64,000 nucleotides of DNA from Oscillospiraceae bacterium (GTDB lineage: Bacteria; Bacillota; Clostridia; Oscillospirales; Oscillospiraceae). A program made the translations under genes and the position numbers. Positions 14,985-24,440 of this stretch are shown here, in pieces. Every line of letters begins with the position of its first letter. Position 1 is the first letter of the stretch. Location: contig JAFTMI010000029.1 of NCBI GenBank assembly GCA_017452505.1, positions 1 to 64,000 on the forward strand, read 5' to 3'. Under the pieces are notes generated by a model, which was not told the DNA's origin, ran no database searches, and saw only the letters and a program-made list of their open reading frames with translations.

Positions 14985-16196
14985 ATGTCTGAGAAAAAAT
15001 GCTCTATAGTCTTTACCGGTGATATCGGTTTTGACAAGTATATGGACAAAAAATGGGAAGATGAAAATCTCCTGTCACCTGCAGTGTTAGATTTCTTTCA
15101 CAGCGCTGATCATGTCTGTGCCAATGTGGAAGGTGCATTGATCAATGCAACAGACACCGGAGAGAAAGGTGTTCTGTTTCACAGTATGAATCCAGATGCA
15201 GCCCAGGCTCTCAAAAAAATGAGGGCTGACATCTGGAGTCTTGGAAATAACCACACAACAGATGCAGGCCCGGACGGTATCATAAATACCAAGAAAATCG
15301 CTGCTGAAATGGACAGCCAAACTTTGGGCGCAGGACTTAATCTGGATGAAGCTTCTGCCCCTGTCTATTTGGACGAGGCCGGCGGCATTGGCCTCATTTG
15401 CCTTTCCCACCTGGTAGGCTGCATTCCGGCAACTGAAACAAAACCCGGCACATTCCCTTGGGATAATATGGAACTGATCGCAAAGCGTATTGCAGAGATC
15501 AAAGCAACGTGCCGCTGGTGTGTTGTGATTTGCCATGGTGGCGAAGAATTTGCCGCAATGCCGCTTCCCTATGTACGCAATATGTACCTTAAGTATCTTG
15601 ACCTGGGCGCTGATGTGGTGGTCGGCCATCATCCCCATGTTCCGGAGAATTACGAGATTCTTGATGACGGCAAGGCAATTTTCTACTCTTTGGGCAATTT
15701 TATTTTTGATACAGACTATCAGCGGGCACATTTGTATACTGACCACTGCATTCTTTTGAAACTTATATTTACAGAAGAAAAAATAGATTTTGATGCCATC
15801 GGCATCAAAATCATTCGAGGAGCGGAACAAATTGATATTGCTCCCGTTCCCGACATTTTCACTAATATACCTGCTGACGAATACGAATTGCTTGCGCCCC
15901 TCTCGGCAAAAGCATTTATTGCAGAGGATATGCGTACTATGGTGTATTTGGAGCCGAAAAAATATGCCGGCTGTTCTGATAAGATCTGGGACGAATACTA
16001 CGATAATTCCGTTTCCGCGTACTGCTCCAAGGGAGCGCATATGGACTATGATCTTATCTTGCCCCTGGCGCAAAAAGCTGAAGAGGGTATGTGGAAAGAA
16101 AGCAAATTGGAGAAAGTAAAGGCTTATATTCTTCGCCAGCTGGCACTCCCCACCCCTATTGACTATAAATATACCGGCAAAAGAGGCAGCAAATGA
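14985..16196 (+). CDS. CapA-type metallophosphoesterase-like protein, copy 1
   Basis: 403 residues. Calcineurin-like fold of the CapA/PgsA family: FTGDIGFDKYM (Asp13), ANVEGAL, GNNHTTDAG, CHGGEEF, GHHPHVPENYE and YSLGNFIFD carry the metal-binding Asp, Asn and His residues. There is no signal peptide or anchor, unlike PgsA/CapA, so it should be cytosolic. It is closely similar along its whole length to the next two genes; this copy alone has a C-terminal tail of about 15 residues ending KRGSK. The ATG at 14985 follows AGGAG by nine bases. It overlaps copy 2 by 4 bp. Substrate unknown. Confidence 0.88.
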   Translation: MSEKKCSIVFTGDIGFDKYMDKKWEDENLLSPAVLDFFHSADHVCANVEGALINATDTGEKGVLFHSMNPDAAQALKKMRADIWSLGNNHTTDAGPDGIINTKKIAAEMDSQTLGAGLNLDEASAPVYLDEAGGIGLICLSHLVGCIPATETKPGTFPWDNMELIAKRIAEIKATCRWCVVICHGGEEFAAMPLPYVRNMYLKYLDLGADVVVGHHPHVPENYEILDDGKAIFYSLGNFIFDTDYQRAHLYTDHCILLKLIFTEEKIDFDAIGIKIIRGAEQIDIAPVPDIFTNIPADEYELLAPLSAKAFIAEDMRTMVYLEPKKYAGCSDKIWDEYYDNSVSAYCSKGAHMDYDLILPLAQKAEEGMWKESKLEKVKAYILRQLALPTPIDYKYTGKRGSK

Positions 16197-17362
16197 TGAA
16201 AAACAAAACTTCCATCGTATTTACAGGTGATATTGGCTTTGACAAATATATGACGGGCAAGTGGGATGATGAAAATCTCCTGTCACCTGCTGTGCTGGAT
16301 TTTTTCCATAGTGCCGATCACGTTTGTGCGAATGTTGAAGGTGCGCTGATTGAGGTGGATGAATCTGTTCCCAGAGCAGTCTGCTTCCACGCTATGAACC
16401 CCAAAGCAACCAAAGTTTTACAGAAAATACAGGCTGATCTCTGGAGCATTGGCAACAACCACACAATGGATGCGGGTAATGATGGAGTTGCAAGCACCCA
16501 AAAGATCGCCAAGGACTTTGGTTGCCGGGTATTTGGTGGCGGTATGAACATTGATGAGGCTTCAACGCCTGTTTATTTGGACGAAGCCGGCGGCATTGGC
16601 ATGATTTGTCTTGCATATATGAACGGCTGCCATCCTGCAACAGAAACCGAACCTGGTATTTTTCGTTGGGACGATTTTGATTTAATTAAAAAGCGTATCC
16701 AAGAAATCAAAGCAAAATGTCGTTGGTGCGTAATTGTTTGCCACGGCGGCGAAGAATTTACTGCATTGCCTACACCCTATACCCGAAACAGATACTTAAA
16801 GTTCTTAGAATTTGGCGCTGATGTTGTGGTCGGTCACCATCCTCATGTTGCGGAAAACTATGAGCTCTTCGATGACGGTAAAGCAATTTTCTACTCTTTG
16901 GGCAATTTTATTTTTGATACGGATTATCAGCGGGCCCATCCCTACACAGCTGTTGGTGTTTTGCTAAAGCTGATTTTTAGCGAAAACGAAGTGACATTTG
17001 AGGCCATCGGTACACAGGTTATTCGGGGCCCTGAGCAAATTGACGTTACTCCCCTGCCCGATATTTTCACCAATATTCCGGCTGAGGAATACGAGCTTTT
17101 AGCTCCGCTTGCTGCAAAGGGGTTCCTCATTGACGAAAAGCGGAAGATGATATACTTAAACCCAAAAAAGTATAAAAATTGCGATCAAGCAGTATGGGAT
17201 GATCATATTCTTAACGGGAAATTTGAGGAATACACCAAAGGCGCCCATATGGACGGCGATTATCTTAATACTCTTGCGACCAAGTCAGAGGAAGGTACAT
17301 GGAGGCAGAGTAAATTTGAAAAAGTAAAGGAATATATATTAAACCAACTAAAAGAGGACTGA
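16193..17362 (+). CDS. CapA-type metallophosphoesterase-like protein, copy 2
   Basis: 389 residues, same motifs as copy 1 (FTGDIGFDKYM, GNNHTMDAG, CHGGEEF, GHHPHVAENYE, YSLGNFIFD). Start and stop overlap copy 1 by ATGA, so it is translationally coupled. It is nearest to copy 1 by eye in the first 60 residues and the GHHPH block. No export signal. Confidence 0.88.
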   Translation: MMKNKTSIVFTGDIGFDKYMTGKWDDENLLSPAVLDFFHSADHVCANVEGALIEVDESVPRAVCFHAMNPKATKVLQKIQADLWSIGNNHTMDAGNDGVASTQKIAKDFGCRVFGGGMNIDEASTPVYLDEAGGIGMICLAYMNGCHPATETEPGIFRWDDFDLIKKRIQEIKAKCRWCVIVCHGGEEFTALPTPYTRNRYLKFLEFGADVVVGHHPHVAENYELFDDGKAIFYSLGNFIFDTDYQRAHPYTAVGVLLKLIFSENEVTFEAIGTQVIRGPEQIDVTPLPDIFTNIPAEEYELLAPLAAKGFLIDEKRKMIYLNPKKYKNCDQAVWDDHILNGKFEEYTKGAHMDGDYLNTLATKSEEGTWRQSKFEKVKEYILNQLKED

Positions 17363-17367
17363 TTATT

Positions 17368-18525
17368 ATGAAGAATACCTCTATTATTTTTACTGGAGAC
17401 ATTGGCTTTGATAAGTATATGGAGGGAAAATGGGAAGACGATAATCTGCTTTCCAAACCCGTTTTAGACTTTTTCTACAGCGCGGACCATGTTTGTGCAA
17501 ATATAGAGGGAGCAGTATACGAAGCACCACCAGATGATAGTCGCAGCGCTTATTTTCATACTATGAATCCCAAAGCTGTAGATGTGTTTAACAAAATGCG
17601 TGCTGATATTTGGTGTATTGGTAACAACCACGCAATGGATGCTAAGAAAGAAGGGTTGCTCAGTACAAAAGAATTCGCTGCCGAAAACGGCTGTGCAGCA
17701 TTTGGCGCAGGATCAAATCGTAAAGAGGCTTCTGAGCCTGTATACTTAGTAGAAGCTGGTGGCATCGGCTTGCTGAGTCTTACTTATGTTTCTGAAAAAA
17801 GATTTCCCCAATCTCCTGACGAGCCTAACATTTTCTCCTGGGAAGAATGGGATATTATTGCTGAGCGGATTGCGGAAATTAAAAGGAAATGCCGTTGGTG
17901 TGTAATCGTGTGCCACGGTGGCGAGGAGTTCAACCCCATGCCCAGCACCTACACACGGGACAGATATATAAAGTATTTGGAACTGGGCGCTGATGTGGTG
18001 GTAGGCCATCATCCACATGTTCCTGAAAATTATGAGCTATTTGATAACGGTAAGGCCATTTTCTACTCCTTGGGCAATTTTATTTTTGATACCGATTATC
18101 AACGCGCCCACAAATACACAGAAGTTGGCATTCTGTTAAAGTTAATCTTTACTGAGGAGAAGATGGATTTTGAGGCCGTTGGTACCAAGATTACCCGTGG
18201 TTCGGAGCAAATTGATATTGCCCCTCTGCCCGATATTTTTGAGAACGTCCCGGCTGAGGAATTTGAACGGCTCTCCCCTCTCGGGGCTAAGGCATTTGTA
18301 GCTGAGGAAATCAGAAGAATGATCTTTTTGCACCCTGAGATATATTCCCAGTATACACAGGAAGACTGGAATGCTTATTTCTTTAGTTCCCGCCCAGAAG
18401 GATTTCACGAAGGCAGGCATATGGATTTTAACAGTGTGGTTCCTTGCGCTGAAAAAGCAAAGACCGAACAATGGAAACAGAGCAAGCTCGAACATGTAAA
18501 AGAATATCTTGTCAGTTTACTATAA
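17368..18525 (+). CDS. CapA-type metallophosphoesterase-like protein, copy 3
   Basis: 385 residues with the same metal-site motifs (FTGDIGFDKYM, GNNHAMDAK, CHGGEEF, GHHPHVPENYE, YSLGNFIFD). The variable stretch after GGIGLLSLTY (about 130-150) differs most from the other copies, hinting at altered specificity. It starts 5 bp after copy 2 behind a GAGG site and is followed after 12 bp by the serine hydrolase gene. No export signal. Confidence 0.88.
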   Translation: MKNTSIIFTGDIGFDKYMEGKWEDDNLLSKPVLDFFYSADHVCANIEGAVYEAPPDDSRSAYFHTMNPKAVDVFNKMRADIWCIGNNHAMDAKKEGLLSTKEFAAENGCAAFGAGSNRKEASEPVYLVEAGGIGLLSLTYVSEKRFPQSPDEPNIFSWEEWDIIAERIAEIKRKCRWCVIVCHGGEEFNPMPSTYTRDRYIKYLELGADVVVGHHPHVPENYELFDNGKAIFYSLGNFIFDTDYQRAHKYTEVGILLKLIFTEEKMDFEAVGTKITRGSEQIDIAPLPDIFENVPAEEFERLSPLGAKAFVAEEIRRMIFLHPEIYSQYTQEDWNAYFFSSRPEGFHEGRHMDFNSVVPCAEKAKTEQWKQSKLEHVKEYLVSLL

Positions 18526-18537
18526 GGAGTGTAGATT

Positions 18538-19380
18538 ATGAAATACATACCCGAAGAAAAAATCAGAAAGATATGTGAGGAAGTAAACGGCGCTTATGGT
18601 TTGTACATTTCCCTGCCTGATCACGGTGAAAAACTAACTATCAACGAAAATATGATCTTTAATTCAGCAAGCACCATTAAGATCCCTTTGATGGCCCTAC
18701 TTTGGAAAGACTTTGAAGATGGTCGTTTGGACCCCGATAAAATGGAACCACTCCATGAGGATTGCAAGGTTTGGGGCTCCGGTGTGCTTAAGTCTTTGAG
18801 TGATAACTACCAAATGAGCTTATATGACTATGCTGTACTGATGATGATCGTCAGCGATAACTCTGCTACCAACCATATTATCGATGCTGTGGGTCGAGAT
18901 CGTGCCAATGCTTTCTTTGCTGAAAATGGTTGGTCCAATACCCACCTTGGCGGAAAACTCTTTAAGCCCAAGCCCATTCTTCCCAATGGCGAAGAAGACT
19001 GGAACTACACAACAGCGGCAGATCTGGCGGATATGATGGAAAAAATGCTGGCAGGTAAGCTGGTCAGCAAGGCGGCCAGCAAGCAAATGATGCAGATTCT
19101 GGCCGGACAGCAAGTGGGTAAGTTTGATAAATCTCTTCCTGTTGAGCATTATTCCTTCACAAAAGAGCCCCTACCCCCTGTTCCGGAGGGCAAGGTTATT
19201 GTTTGCAACAAGGGCGGTTCTTTGGTTGGAAAGGTACTTCACGATGCAGCAATTATGCTTTTGCCGAATGGTGAACGGGCTGTAATGACAATGATGACAG
19301 CTACACCCAACAATGATATTACCACGAAGATCCTTGGACGGGTCTCCCGTGCTGTTTATGACGAACTGGTAAAACTATAA
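18538..19380 (+). CDS. Class A beta-lactamase-like serine hydrolase, cytosolic
   Basis: 280 residues with the penicillin-recognising fold. Nucleophile motif S45-T-I-K48, S106-D-N108, and a late NKGGSL in the KTG position are present, and TTAADLADMM is typical of the class A family. The omega-loop ExxLN motif that provides the deacylating Glu166 is not evident, and no signal peptide exists. It is therefore more likely a cytosolic esterase or peptidase than an antibiotic-resistance enzyme. Last gene of the CapA cassette; AAGGAG precedes the ATG and a strong terminator follows. Confidence 0.82.
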   Translation: MKYIPEEKIRKICEEVNGAYGLYISLPDHGEKLTINENMIFNSASTIKIPLMALLWKDFEDGRLDPDKMEPLHEDCKVWGSGVLKSLSDNYQMSLYDYAVLMMIVSDNSATNHIIDAVGRDRANAFFAENGWSNTHLGGKLFKPKPILPNGEEDWNYTTAADLADMMEKMLAGKLVSKAASKQMMQILAGQQVGKFDKSLPVEHYSFTKEPLPPVPEGKVIVCNKGGSLVGKVLHDAAIMLLPNGERAVMTMMTATPNNDITTKILGRVSRAVYDELVKL

Positions 19381-19383
19381 AAA

Positions 19384-19413
19384 TAGGCGGCTGACAGTTT
19401 TGTCAGCCGCCTA
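19384..19413. terminator. Bidirectional terminator
   Basis: A 12-bp perfect stem (19384-19395 with 19402-19413) with a six-base loop. T-rich sequence follows on the plus strand and it sits 6 bp beyond the stop of the converging ECF gene. Confidence 0.85.
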
Positions 19414-19419
19414 TATCTT

Positions 19420-20085
19420 TTATTTTTTAGCTAAAGAAATCAATCTAACAATAACAGGGCTTAGGAATAGATTCGTGCCAAGCTCAATTAAGAAATTAGT
19501 GCCTGCCAAGCCCAGGAACATATACCCAGCAACATTCGCAAAGCCTGCTGCAGCACCCCATTCTGCGATGGTTTCCAGGAAAAACACCTGGCAACCCAAG
19601 AGGAACACACCGGTATTTACAACAGGGCAAACAATCGCTGCAATAAGTACGGCAAGGTATTTGTTGTTTCTGGAGATAAAATCATAGGCAGCTGTTTCGC
19701 AGCATTCACCAAGTCCGAATTTCGTCTTCATCATCTGTACCCGGCTTTTAGAATACTTGTTCAAAAGGCCATACATTGCCTTGTAAACAAGGCCGGTGCA
19801 AAGGCCGGCTGCCATACCCTTAACCAATACTGTAAGGATTGTTCCGAAAACATCAACGGCAAGGAATGCTGCAGCGTCACCACTAAGCAGCACAGCAACG
19901 CCAAACACGAAGCCCAGCCAGCCGCCGGCCTGCCAGCCGTAAACAGCAGCACCAACAACAATGGGAACCAAAACCAAGGAAATGGAGAACATTCCAAACT
20001 TGATCCCGCCGCCCAGGAATTGCAGCACCAATACAATTGCTGTAAACAGGCCAATTCCTACGATTTTTTTTGTTTTGCTATTCAT
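19420..20085 (-). CDS. ECF transporter S-component (substrate-binding membrane subunit)
   Basis: 221 residues with about six membrane helices. GGIKFGMFSISLVLVPIVVG (core KFGMFSISLVLVPIV) and GWQAGGWLGFVFGV are typical of vitamin-type ECF S-components, which pair with a shared EcfAAT module encoded elsewhere. The substrate cannot be told. The ATG at 20085 follows GGAGG. The 104-bp leader back to the ftsK stop has two short hairpins but no riboswitch that I recognise. Confidence 0.8.
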   Translation of the reverse strand: MNSKTKKIVGIGLFTAIVLVLQFLGGGIKFGMFSISLVLVPIVVGAAVYGWQAGGWLGFVFGVAVLLSGDAAAFLAVDVFGTILTVLVKGMAAGLCTGLVYKAMYGLLNKYSKSRVQMMKTKFGLGECCETAAYDFISRNNKYLAVLIAAIVCPVVNTGVFLLGCQVFFLETIAEWGAAAGFANVAGYMFLGLAGTNFLIELGTNLFLSPVIVRLISLAKK

Positions 20086-20189
20086 TTTCAATTTCCTCCT
20101 TGCTGTCGCTCCGGCCATCCGGATGCGATGCAAATATTATGCTGATTACTCAGCTGGTTCTATAATGAGCAAATACTCAGAATAAACAA

Positions 20190-22784
20190 TTAGAATTCCT
20201 CGGATTCAAGCTCCTCAGTATCCGTCATTTCCTCTAAATCATCAAAGCCCATTTGCACATTAGCGCCGCCTTGCATAGATGCCCATTGCTCTTTCGTGAT
20301 GAGAATATCACGGGGTTTACTGCCCTGGAAGGGGCCTACAATACCCTTCTCTTCCATTTCATCGACGATTCTTGCCGCGCGTGCGTATCCAAGCTTCAAT
20401 CGGCGCTGCAGCATAGACACAGAAGCCTGTCCCGTTTCCAAAATCACATCAACAGCAGCCGGGAGCATTTCGTCACCGGCCAGTTCATCAGCATTGGGTT
20501 CCGGGTCGGATGCAGAAGCCTTATTACCGGTCTGTACTGCTTTCCGCTCGATTTCTTCCATAATCTGTTGGTCATAGTTGGTAACATAGTTTTCTTTTAC
20601 ATAAGTCGCAACTGCTTCTACCTCGGGATCGCTGACAAAGCAACCTTGGACACGCTTGGGTTTGCCGCTGCCAATGGGAGAATACAGCATATCACCCTTG
20701 CCGACCAATTTCTCAGCACCCTGAGTATCCAGAATGATGCGAGATTCCATAGCGGAGGCCACCGCAAATGCGATTCTCGACGGGATATTGGCCTTCATAA
20801 GACCGGTAATGACATCTGCAGAAGGACGCTGGGTTGCAATAATCAAATGAATACCGGCAGCACGGCCCATCTGTGCAATACGGCAGATAGATTCTTCTAC
20901 CTCTTTGGCTGCAACCAGCATAAGGTCAGCCAACTCATCAATTATGACAACGACCTGGGGCAGCTTGGTAGCCTCAGTTTCCTGGCTTTCCACAATGCTG
21001 TTATAGGATTCCAAATCGCGGACACCGGCATCGGACATTGCCTTATAGCGGCGCATCATTTCAGATACAGCCCACTGCAAAGAGCCGGCAGCCTTTTTAG
21101 GGTCGGTAACAACAGGAATCAGCAAATGTGGAATACCGTTGTATATACCCAATTCCACCATCTTGGGGTCTACCATAATCAGCTTTACATCATCGGGACT
21201 TGCTTTATACAGCAGGGAAATGATGATGGAGTTCATACAAACGGATTTACCGGAACCGGTAGTACCGGCAATCAGCATATGGGGCAGCTTGGCAATATTG
21301 CCCACAATGCAGTTACCGCCAATGTCCTTACCAACTGCGAAAGAAGACTTGGACTTTGCTTTATCAAACTCCTGAGAATCGATAACCTCCCGCAAGGAAA
21401 CCATTGTTACCGCCCGGTTGGGCACTTCAATACCAACCACGGAAATTTTGCCGGGAATTGCTGCTATACGCACGCCAACAGCGCCCAGGCTCAAAGCAAT
21501 ATCGTCGGCAACAGATGTCAGCTTGTTCAAACGGACACCTTTTTCCAGTTCGACCTCATAGCGGGTAACGCTGGGGCCCCGGGTCACATTGATAATATGT
21601 GCCTCGATCTTAAAGCTGGCCAAAGTCTCGCTCAAACGGCGACTATTCTCCCGCATTTCCGCAGTGCCGTCGCCACCGCTCGCACCGGAAACCTTCAGCA
21701 GATCAATGGGCGGAAAGGCGTATGACGGTGATTGCGTCTTTTCTCGGTCAGAGATTTCTTTCGTAATTTCTTCTTCGGATTCGGCAGCCTCCGCACGAGT
21801 AACCTTCTCCCGCTTTACACGCTTAACGGTCACCTTCTCTGTCGCTTCTTTCTTGATAAGCGGAGGCATTTTGGAAACAGGATCAAGCTCGCCTTGCGTC
21901 AAAATATCCATATCATTGGGAGCAGAAACATATTCACCGGCTGCAGTTACAGGCGTTTCGATGTCACTGTCGATCTGTCGGAACATATCTGCAACCACAT
22001 CCTCATCTCGAGGCCCGGCAGGTCTAATCAGCTCTGTTTTTTCTGCTGCAGCCTCTTTTTGGATGCGTCTTTCCCGCTTCTGCTCCAAATATTCAATGCG
22101 CTTGTTCGCAATGTGATTGACCACAATGGTAGCAGGCTCCGGACGTTCCTCAATTTCGTCCTCAATCTCAGCTTTTGGTCGGTTTTTGATAGCGCGAATG
22201 ATGCTTACCACGGTAATTTGCATTCCGCCAAGCAACATAAGTACTGCCGCAATAATCAATACTACATAGCTCAAAGGGTTGCTGAAGAAGTAGTAAATCA
22301 GCATTGCGATACCACCACAAACCACACCGCCGCTTATATGGTCAATGCCGCCCAAATACAGCTCCGAAAGGGACATATATACATCGGCGGATTGACTTTT
22401 GGCAAGCAATAAATGGGAAATGCATCCGCATACAACTACAAAGCAACCGATGCAAATAGAGCGCATTTTGACCGGCCGGCCCTTACTGAATGCGTGTATA
22501 ACAAACAAATACAAAAACGCAGGTATGGAAACCACAAAGCCCACTCTGCCAAAAAGGCCGTGTACCAGTTTTTCAATCATTCCGGGAAACAAGCCGTTTG
22601 AATTAAAGAAAACAACAATAAACAAAATAAATAAGCCCAAAAATACAGAACTGCTAATTAAGCGAGTAGGAATCTTTTGCTCGCCACTCCCCTGCTCTTT
22701 GGTTGTATTTGTATTCTTTTTAGAAGAATTCTTAGCAGAATTGGTGGCACGGCTCGCAATGGTCTTTTTTTTCTTTTCAGCCAT
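20190..22784 (-). CDS. DNA translocase FtsK/SpoIIIE
   Basis: 864 residues. Basic N-terminus, four membrane helices (about 45-200), an acidic linker (200-370), then the RecA-like motor with Walker A AGTTGSGKSV and Walker B VVVIIDELADLM, and the C-terminal winged-helix gamma domain (LQRRLKLGYARAARIVDEME, core RRLKLGYARA) that reads DNA polarity signals. It pumps chromosomal DNA through the division or sporulation septum. A GGAGG site precedes the ATG. It lies 13 bp downstream of the uppP-like gene. Confidence 0.95.
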   Translation of the reverse strand: MAEKKKKTIASRATNSAKNSSKKNTNTTKEQGSGEQKIPTRLISSSVFLGLFILFIVVFFNSNGLFPGMIEKLVHGLFGRVGFVVSIPAFLYLFVIHAFSKGRPVKMRSICIGCFVVVCGCISHLLLAKSQSADVYMSLSELYLGGIDHISGGVVCGGIAMLIYYFFSNPLSYVVLIIAAVLMLLGGMQITVVSIIRAIKNRPKAEIEDEIEERPEPATIVVNHIANKRIEYLEQKRERRIQKEAAAEKTELIRPAGPRDEDVVADMFRQIDSDIETPVTAAGEYVSAPNDMDILTQGELDPVSKMPPLIKKEATEKVTVKRVKREKVTRAEAAESEEEITKEISDREKTQSPSYAFPPIDLLKVSGASGGDGTAEMRENSRRLSETLASFKIEAHIINVTRGPSVTRYEVELEKGVRLNKLTSVADDIALSLGAVGVRIAAIPGKISVVGIEVPNRAVTMVSLREVIDSQEFDKAKSKSSFAVGKDIGGNCIVGNIAKLPHMLIAGTTGSGKSVCMNSIIISLLYKASPDDVKLIMVDPKMVELGIYNGIPHLLIPVVTDPKKAAGSLQWAVSEMMRRYKAMSDAGVRDLESYNSIVESQETEATKLPQVVVIIDELADLMLVAAKEVEESICRIAQMGRAAGIHLIIATQRPSADVITGLMKANIPSRIAFAVASAMESRIILDTQGAEKLVGKGDMLYSPIGSGKPKRVQGCFVSDPEVEAVATYVKENYVTNYDQQIMEEIERKAVQTGNKASASDPEPNADELAGDEMLPAAVDVILETGQASVSMLQRRLKLGYARAARIVDEMEEKGIVGPFQGSKPRDILITKEQWASMQGGANVQMGFDDLEEMTDTEELESEEF

Positions 22785-22797
22785 AAGAACCTCCTTA

Positions 22798-23628
22798 TCA
22801 AGTAAACAAATAAAGCATAAAGGATAGCAAAGCTAAACCAAATGAGTAATAGGAAAATTGGAATACACTGGTATTTGTAACCATCAGGCGCAAAACGGAT
22901 ATGCCAACATAACCACCGCAGAATGCACTGACACCTGCCAAAACACTCCCAAGGATCATCAAGAAGGAAACCGCACCAAAACCATTACCGAATATGTAAA
23001 AAATATCACCGAAAATCGCAAATACCATTGCAGGAATCACTAACAGAATCACCCAGTTTGTTGATTTTTGAATATCTGTACCTCTTGCAGTAGTATAGGA
23101 CAAGGTCATTCCTGTGCTGGACAGTCCGGGAAGCGCAGACGCTGCTGTGGTTATACCAATGAGAATTCCATCGAATCCGGTCATAGTTTTAGCATCTCGA
23201 TTGCCCTGTCGCATATGCTCTGCAATCAGCAAGATTACACCATTCAAAACAAACAGCCACATAAGAGAAGACAGCTTGTACTCGCTCCTTAAAAGCAGAT
23301 TAAATACAATCGTTGCCAAAAGCATTGGTACAATGGTGGATTTCAATAGTCGCAGTTCATAATGGCTTTGGGTATCCATATGCCGGGATTTGTTGCGTCT
23401 AACCGTTGTAGCAGTGCTCTGTTCCCAACGAAGCCGAGCAATATTATCGCGACAAACAACAAAGGCAGAAAGCAAAACACCAATATGTACCAGAAGATCC
23501 TGTAAAGATACTCTGGTATTGACACCAAACAGATGATGCAGCAGCGCTTGGTGTCCGCTTCCGGAAACAGGCAGAAACTCTGTCAATCCGGATATCAATC
23601 CATACAGAATATTTTCAATCACTGACAA
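22798..23628 (-). CDS. Divergent undecaprenyl-diphosphatase (UppP/BacA family)
   Basis: 276 residues, about eight membrane helices. Motif 1 is TEFLPVSGSGHQ (canonical EFLPVSSTGH) and motif 2 is PGLSSTGMTLS, where the canonical PGxSRSGxT has lost its arginine. A charged 40-residue cytoplasmic loop (about 65-100) is also unusual. The best start is the TTG at 23628, ten bases after AAGGAGG; no ATG is available. It may have altered lipid-phosphatase activity. It is cotranscribed with ftsK. Confidence 0.75.
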   Translation of the reverse strand: MSVIENILYGLISGLTEFLPVSGSGHQALLHHLFGVNTRVSLQDLLVHIGVLLSAFVVCRDNIARLRWEQSTATTVRRNKSRHMDTQSHYELRLLKSTIVPMLLATIVFNLLLRSEYKLSSLMWLFVLNGVILLIAEHMRQGNRDAKTMTGFDGILIGITTAASALPGLSSTGMTLSYTTARGTDIQKSTNWVILLVIPAMVFAIFGDIFYIFGNGFGAVSFLMILGSVLAGVSAFCGGYVGISVLRLMVTNTSVFQFSYYSFGLALLSFMLYLFT

Positions 23629-23700
23629 GATGCATCTGCCTCCTTCCAATACTTTTCAATATATAATAACATATTTAATCCGGAATTTCCAGTATTAAAA

Positions 23701-24387
23701 TTATTTCTTCTCTGTATTTTGTGCATCAATCATTGCATGCAACTCAGTTAAAGCATCATTCAGGTCGCCCAGGGAATCAATTAAGCCGGAAGCAACCGCA
23801 TCCTTGCCGTAAAGTATCGTGCCAACATCCGTTGCCATCTCCCCTGTTGCCATCATATAGCCCTCAAATTTTTCCTTGGATATAGCTGAATTGGTCGTTA
23901 CAAAATCAGTGATTTGCTCCTGTATTCGATGAAAATACCGGAATGTTTGCGGTGCACCAACAACAAGACCGGTCATACGCACCGGGTGTACTGTCATGCT
24001 GGCTGTGCGGGTAATAAAAGACTTCTTAGTACATACCGCAAGCGGTATACCGATAGAATGTCCTCCTCCTAACACTAAACTTACTGTGGGTTTTTTCATG
24101 CCGGCAATCATCTCTGCGATAGCAAGTCCTGCCTCAATGTCACCACCAACAGTATTCAGTAGCAATAAAAGACCATCTATTTCTTCACTTTCCTCAATTC
24201 CTGCAAGCAGTGGCAAAATATGCTCATATTTTGTTGTTTTAACGGTTTCCGGCAACACCTGATGACCTTCGATCTGGCCTATAATAGTCAGCGTATAGAT
24301 ATTTCCCTGGCTGCCCTTGCTTAAATCGGAGCCCAACTCTAAAAGTTCGTCCTGGTTTCCTTGCGTATCCTTGTTTTTCTGTTCCAT
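23701..24387 (-). CDS. TepA-type ClpP-class serine protease
   Basis: 228 residues of the translocation-enhancing protein/ClpP superfamily. The catalytic serine lies in LGGGHSIGIPLA and the histidine in MTVHPVRMTG; LNTVGGDIEAGLAIAEMI (core NTVGGDIEAG) is the oxyanion-region motif. Soluble and cytosolic. The ATG at 24387 follows GGAGG; the long upstream extension of the frame is unsupported. In B. subtilis the homologue ylfB/tepA also neighbours spoIIIE. Confidence 0.85.
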   Translation of the reverse strand: MEQKNKDTQGNQDELLELGSDLSKGSQGNIYTLTIIGQIEGHQVLPETVKTTKYEHILPLLAGIEESEEIDGLLLLLNTVGGDIEAGLAIAEMIAGMKKPTVSLVLGGGHSIGIPLAVCTKKSFITRTASMTVHPVRMTGLVVGAPQTFRYFHRIQEQITDFVTTNSAISKEKFEGYMMATGEMATDVGTILYGKDAVASGLIDSLGDLNDALTELHAMIDAQNTEKK

Positions 24388-24440
24388 CTTACATCCCTCC
24401 GAATTGTAGGATAACCGGAAACAAAGAAAACAATTCACCC

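Noticed and set aside
14985..19380. Capsule or poly-gamma-glutamate biosynthesis operon
   Set aside because: CapB/PgsB ligase and CapC/PgsC membrane partners are absent and the CapA proteins lack anchors.
20086..20189. Riboswitch upstream of the ECF S-component
   Set aside because: Only short generic hairpins are visible; no match to TPP, FMN, preQ1, THF, cobalamin or similar conserved cores that I can recall.
20253..21725. 490-codon open frame antisense to ftsK
   Set aside because: Cys/His/Asn-rich translation with no recognisable domain; shadow of the translocase gene.
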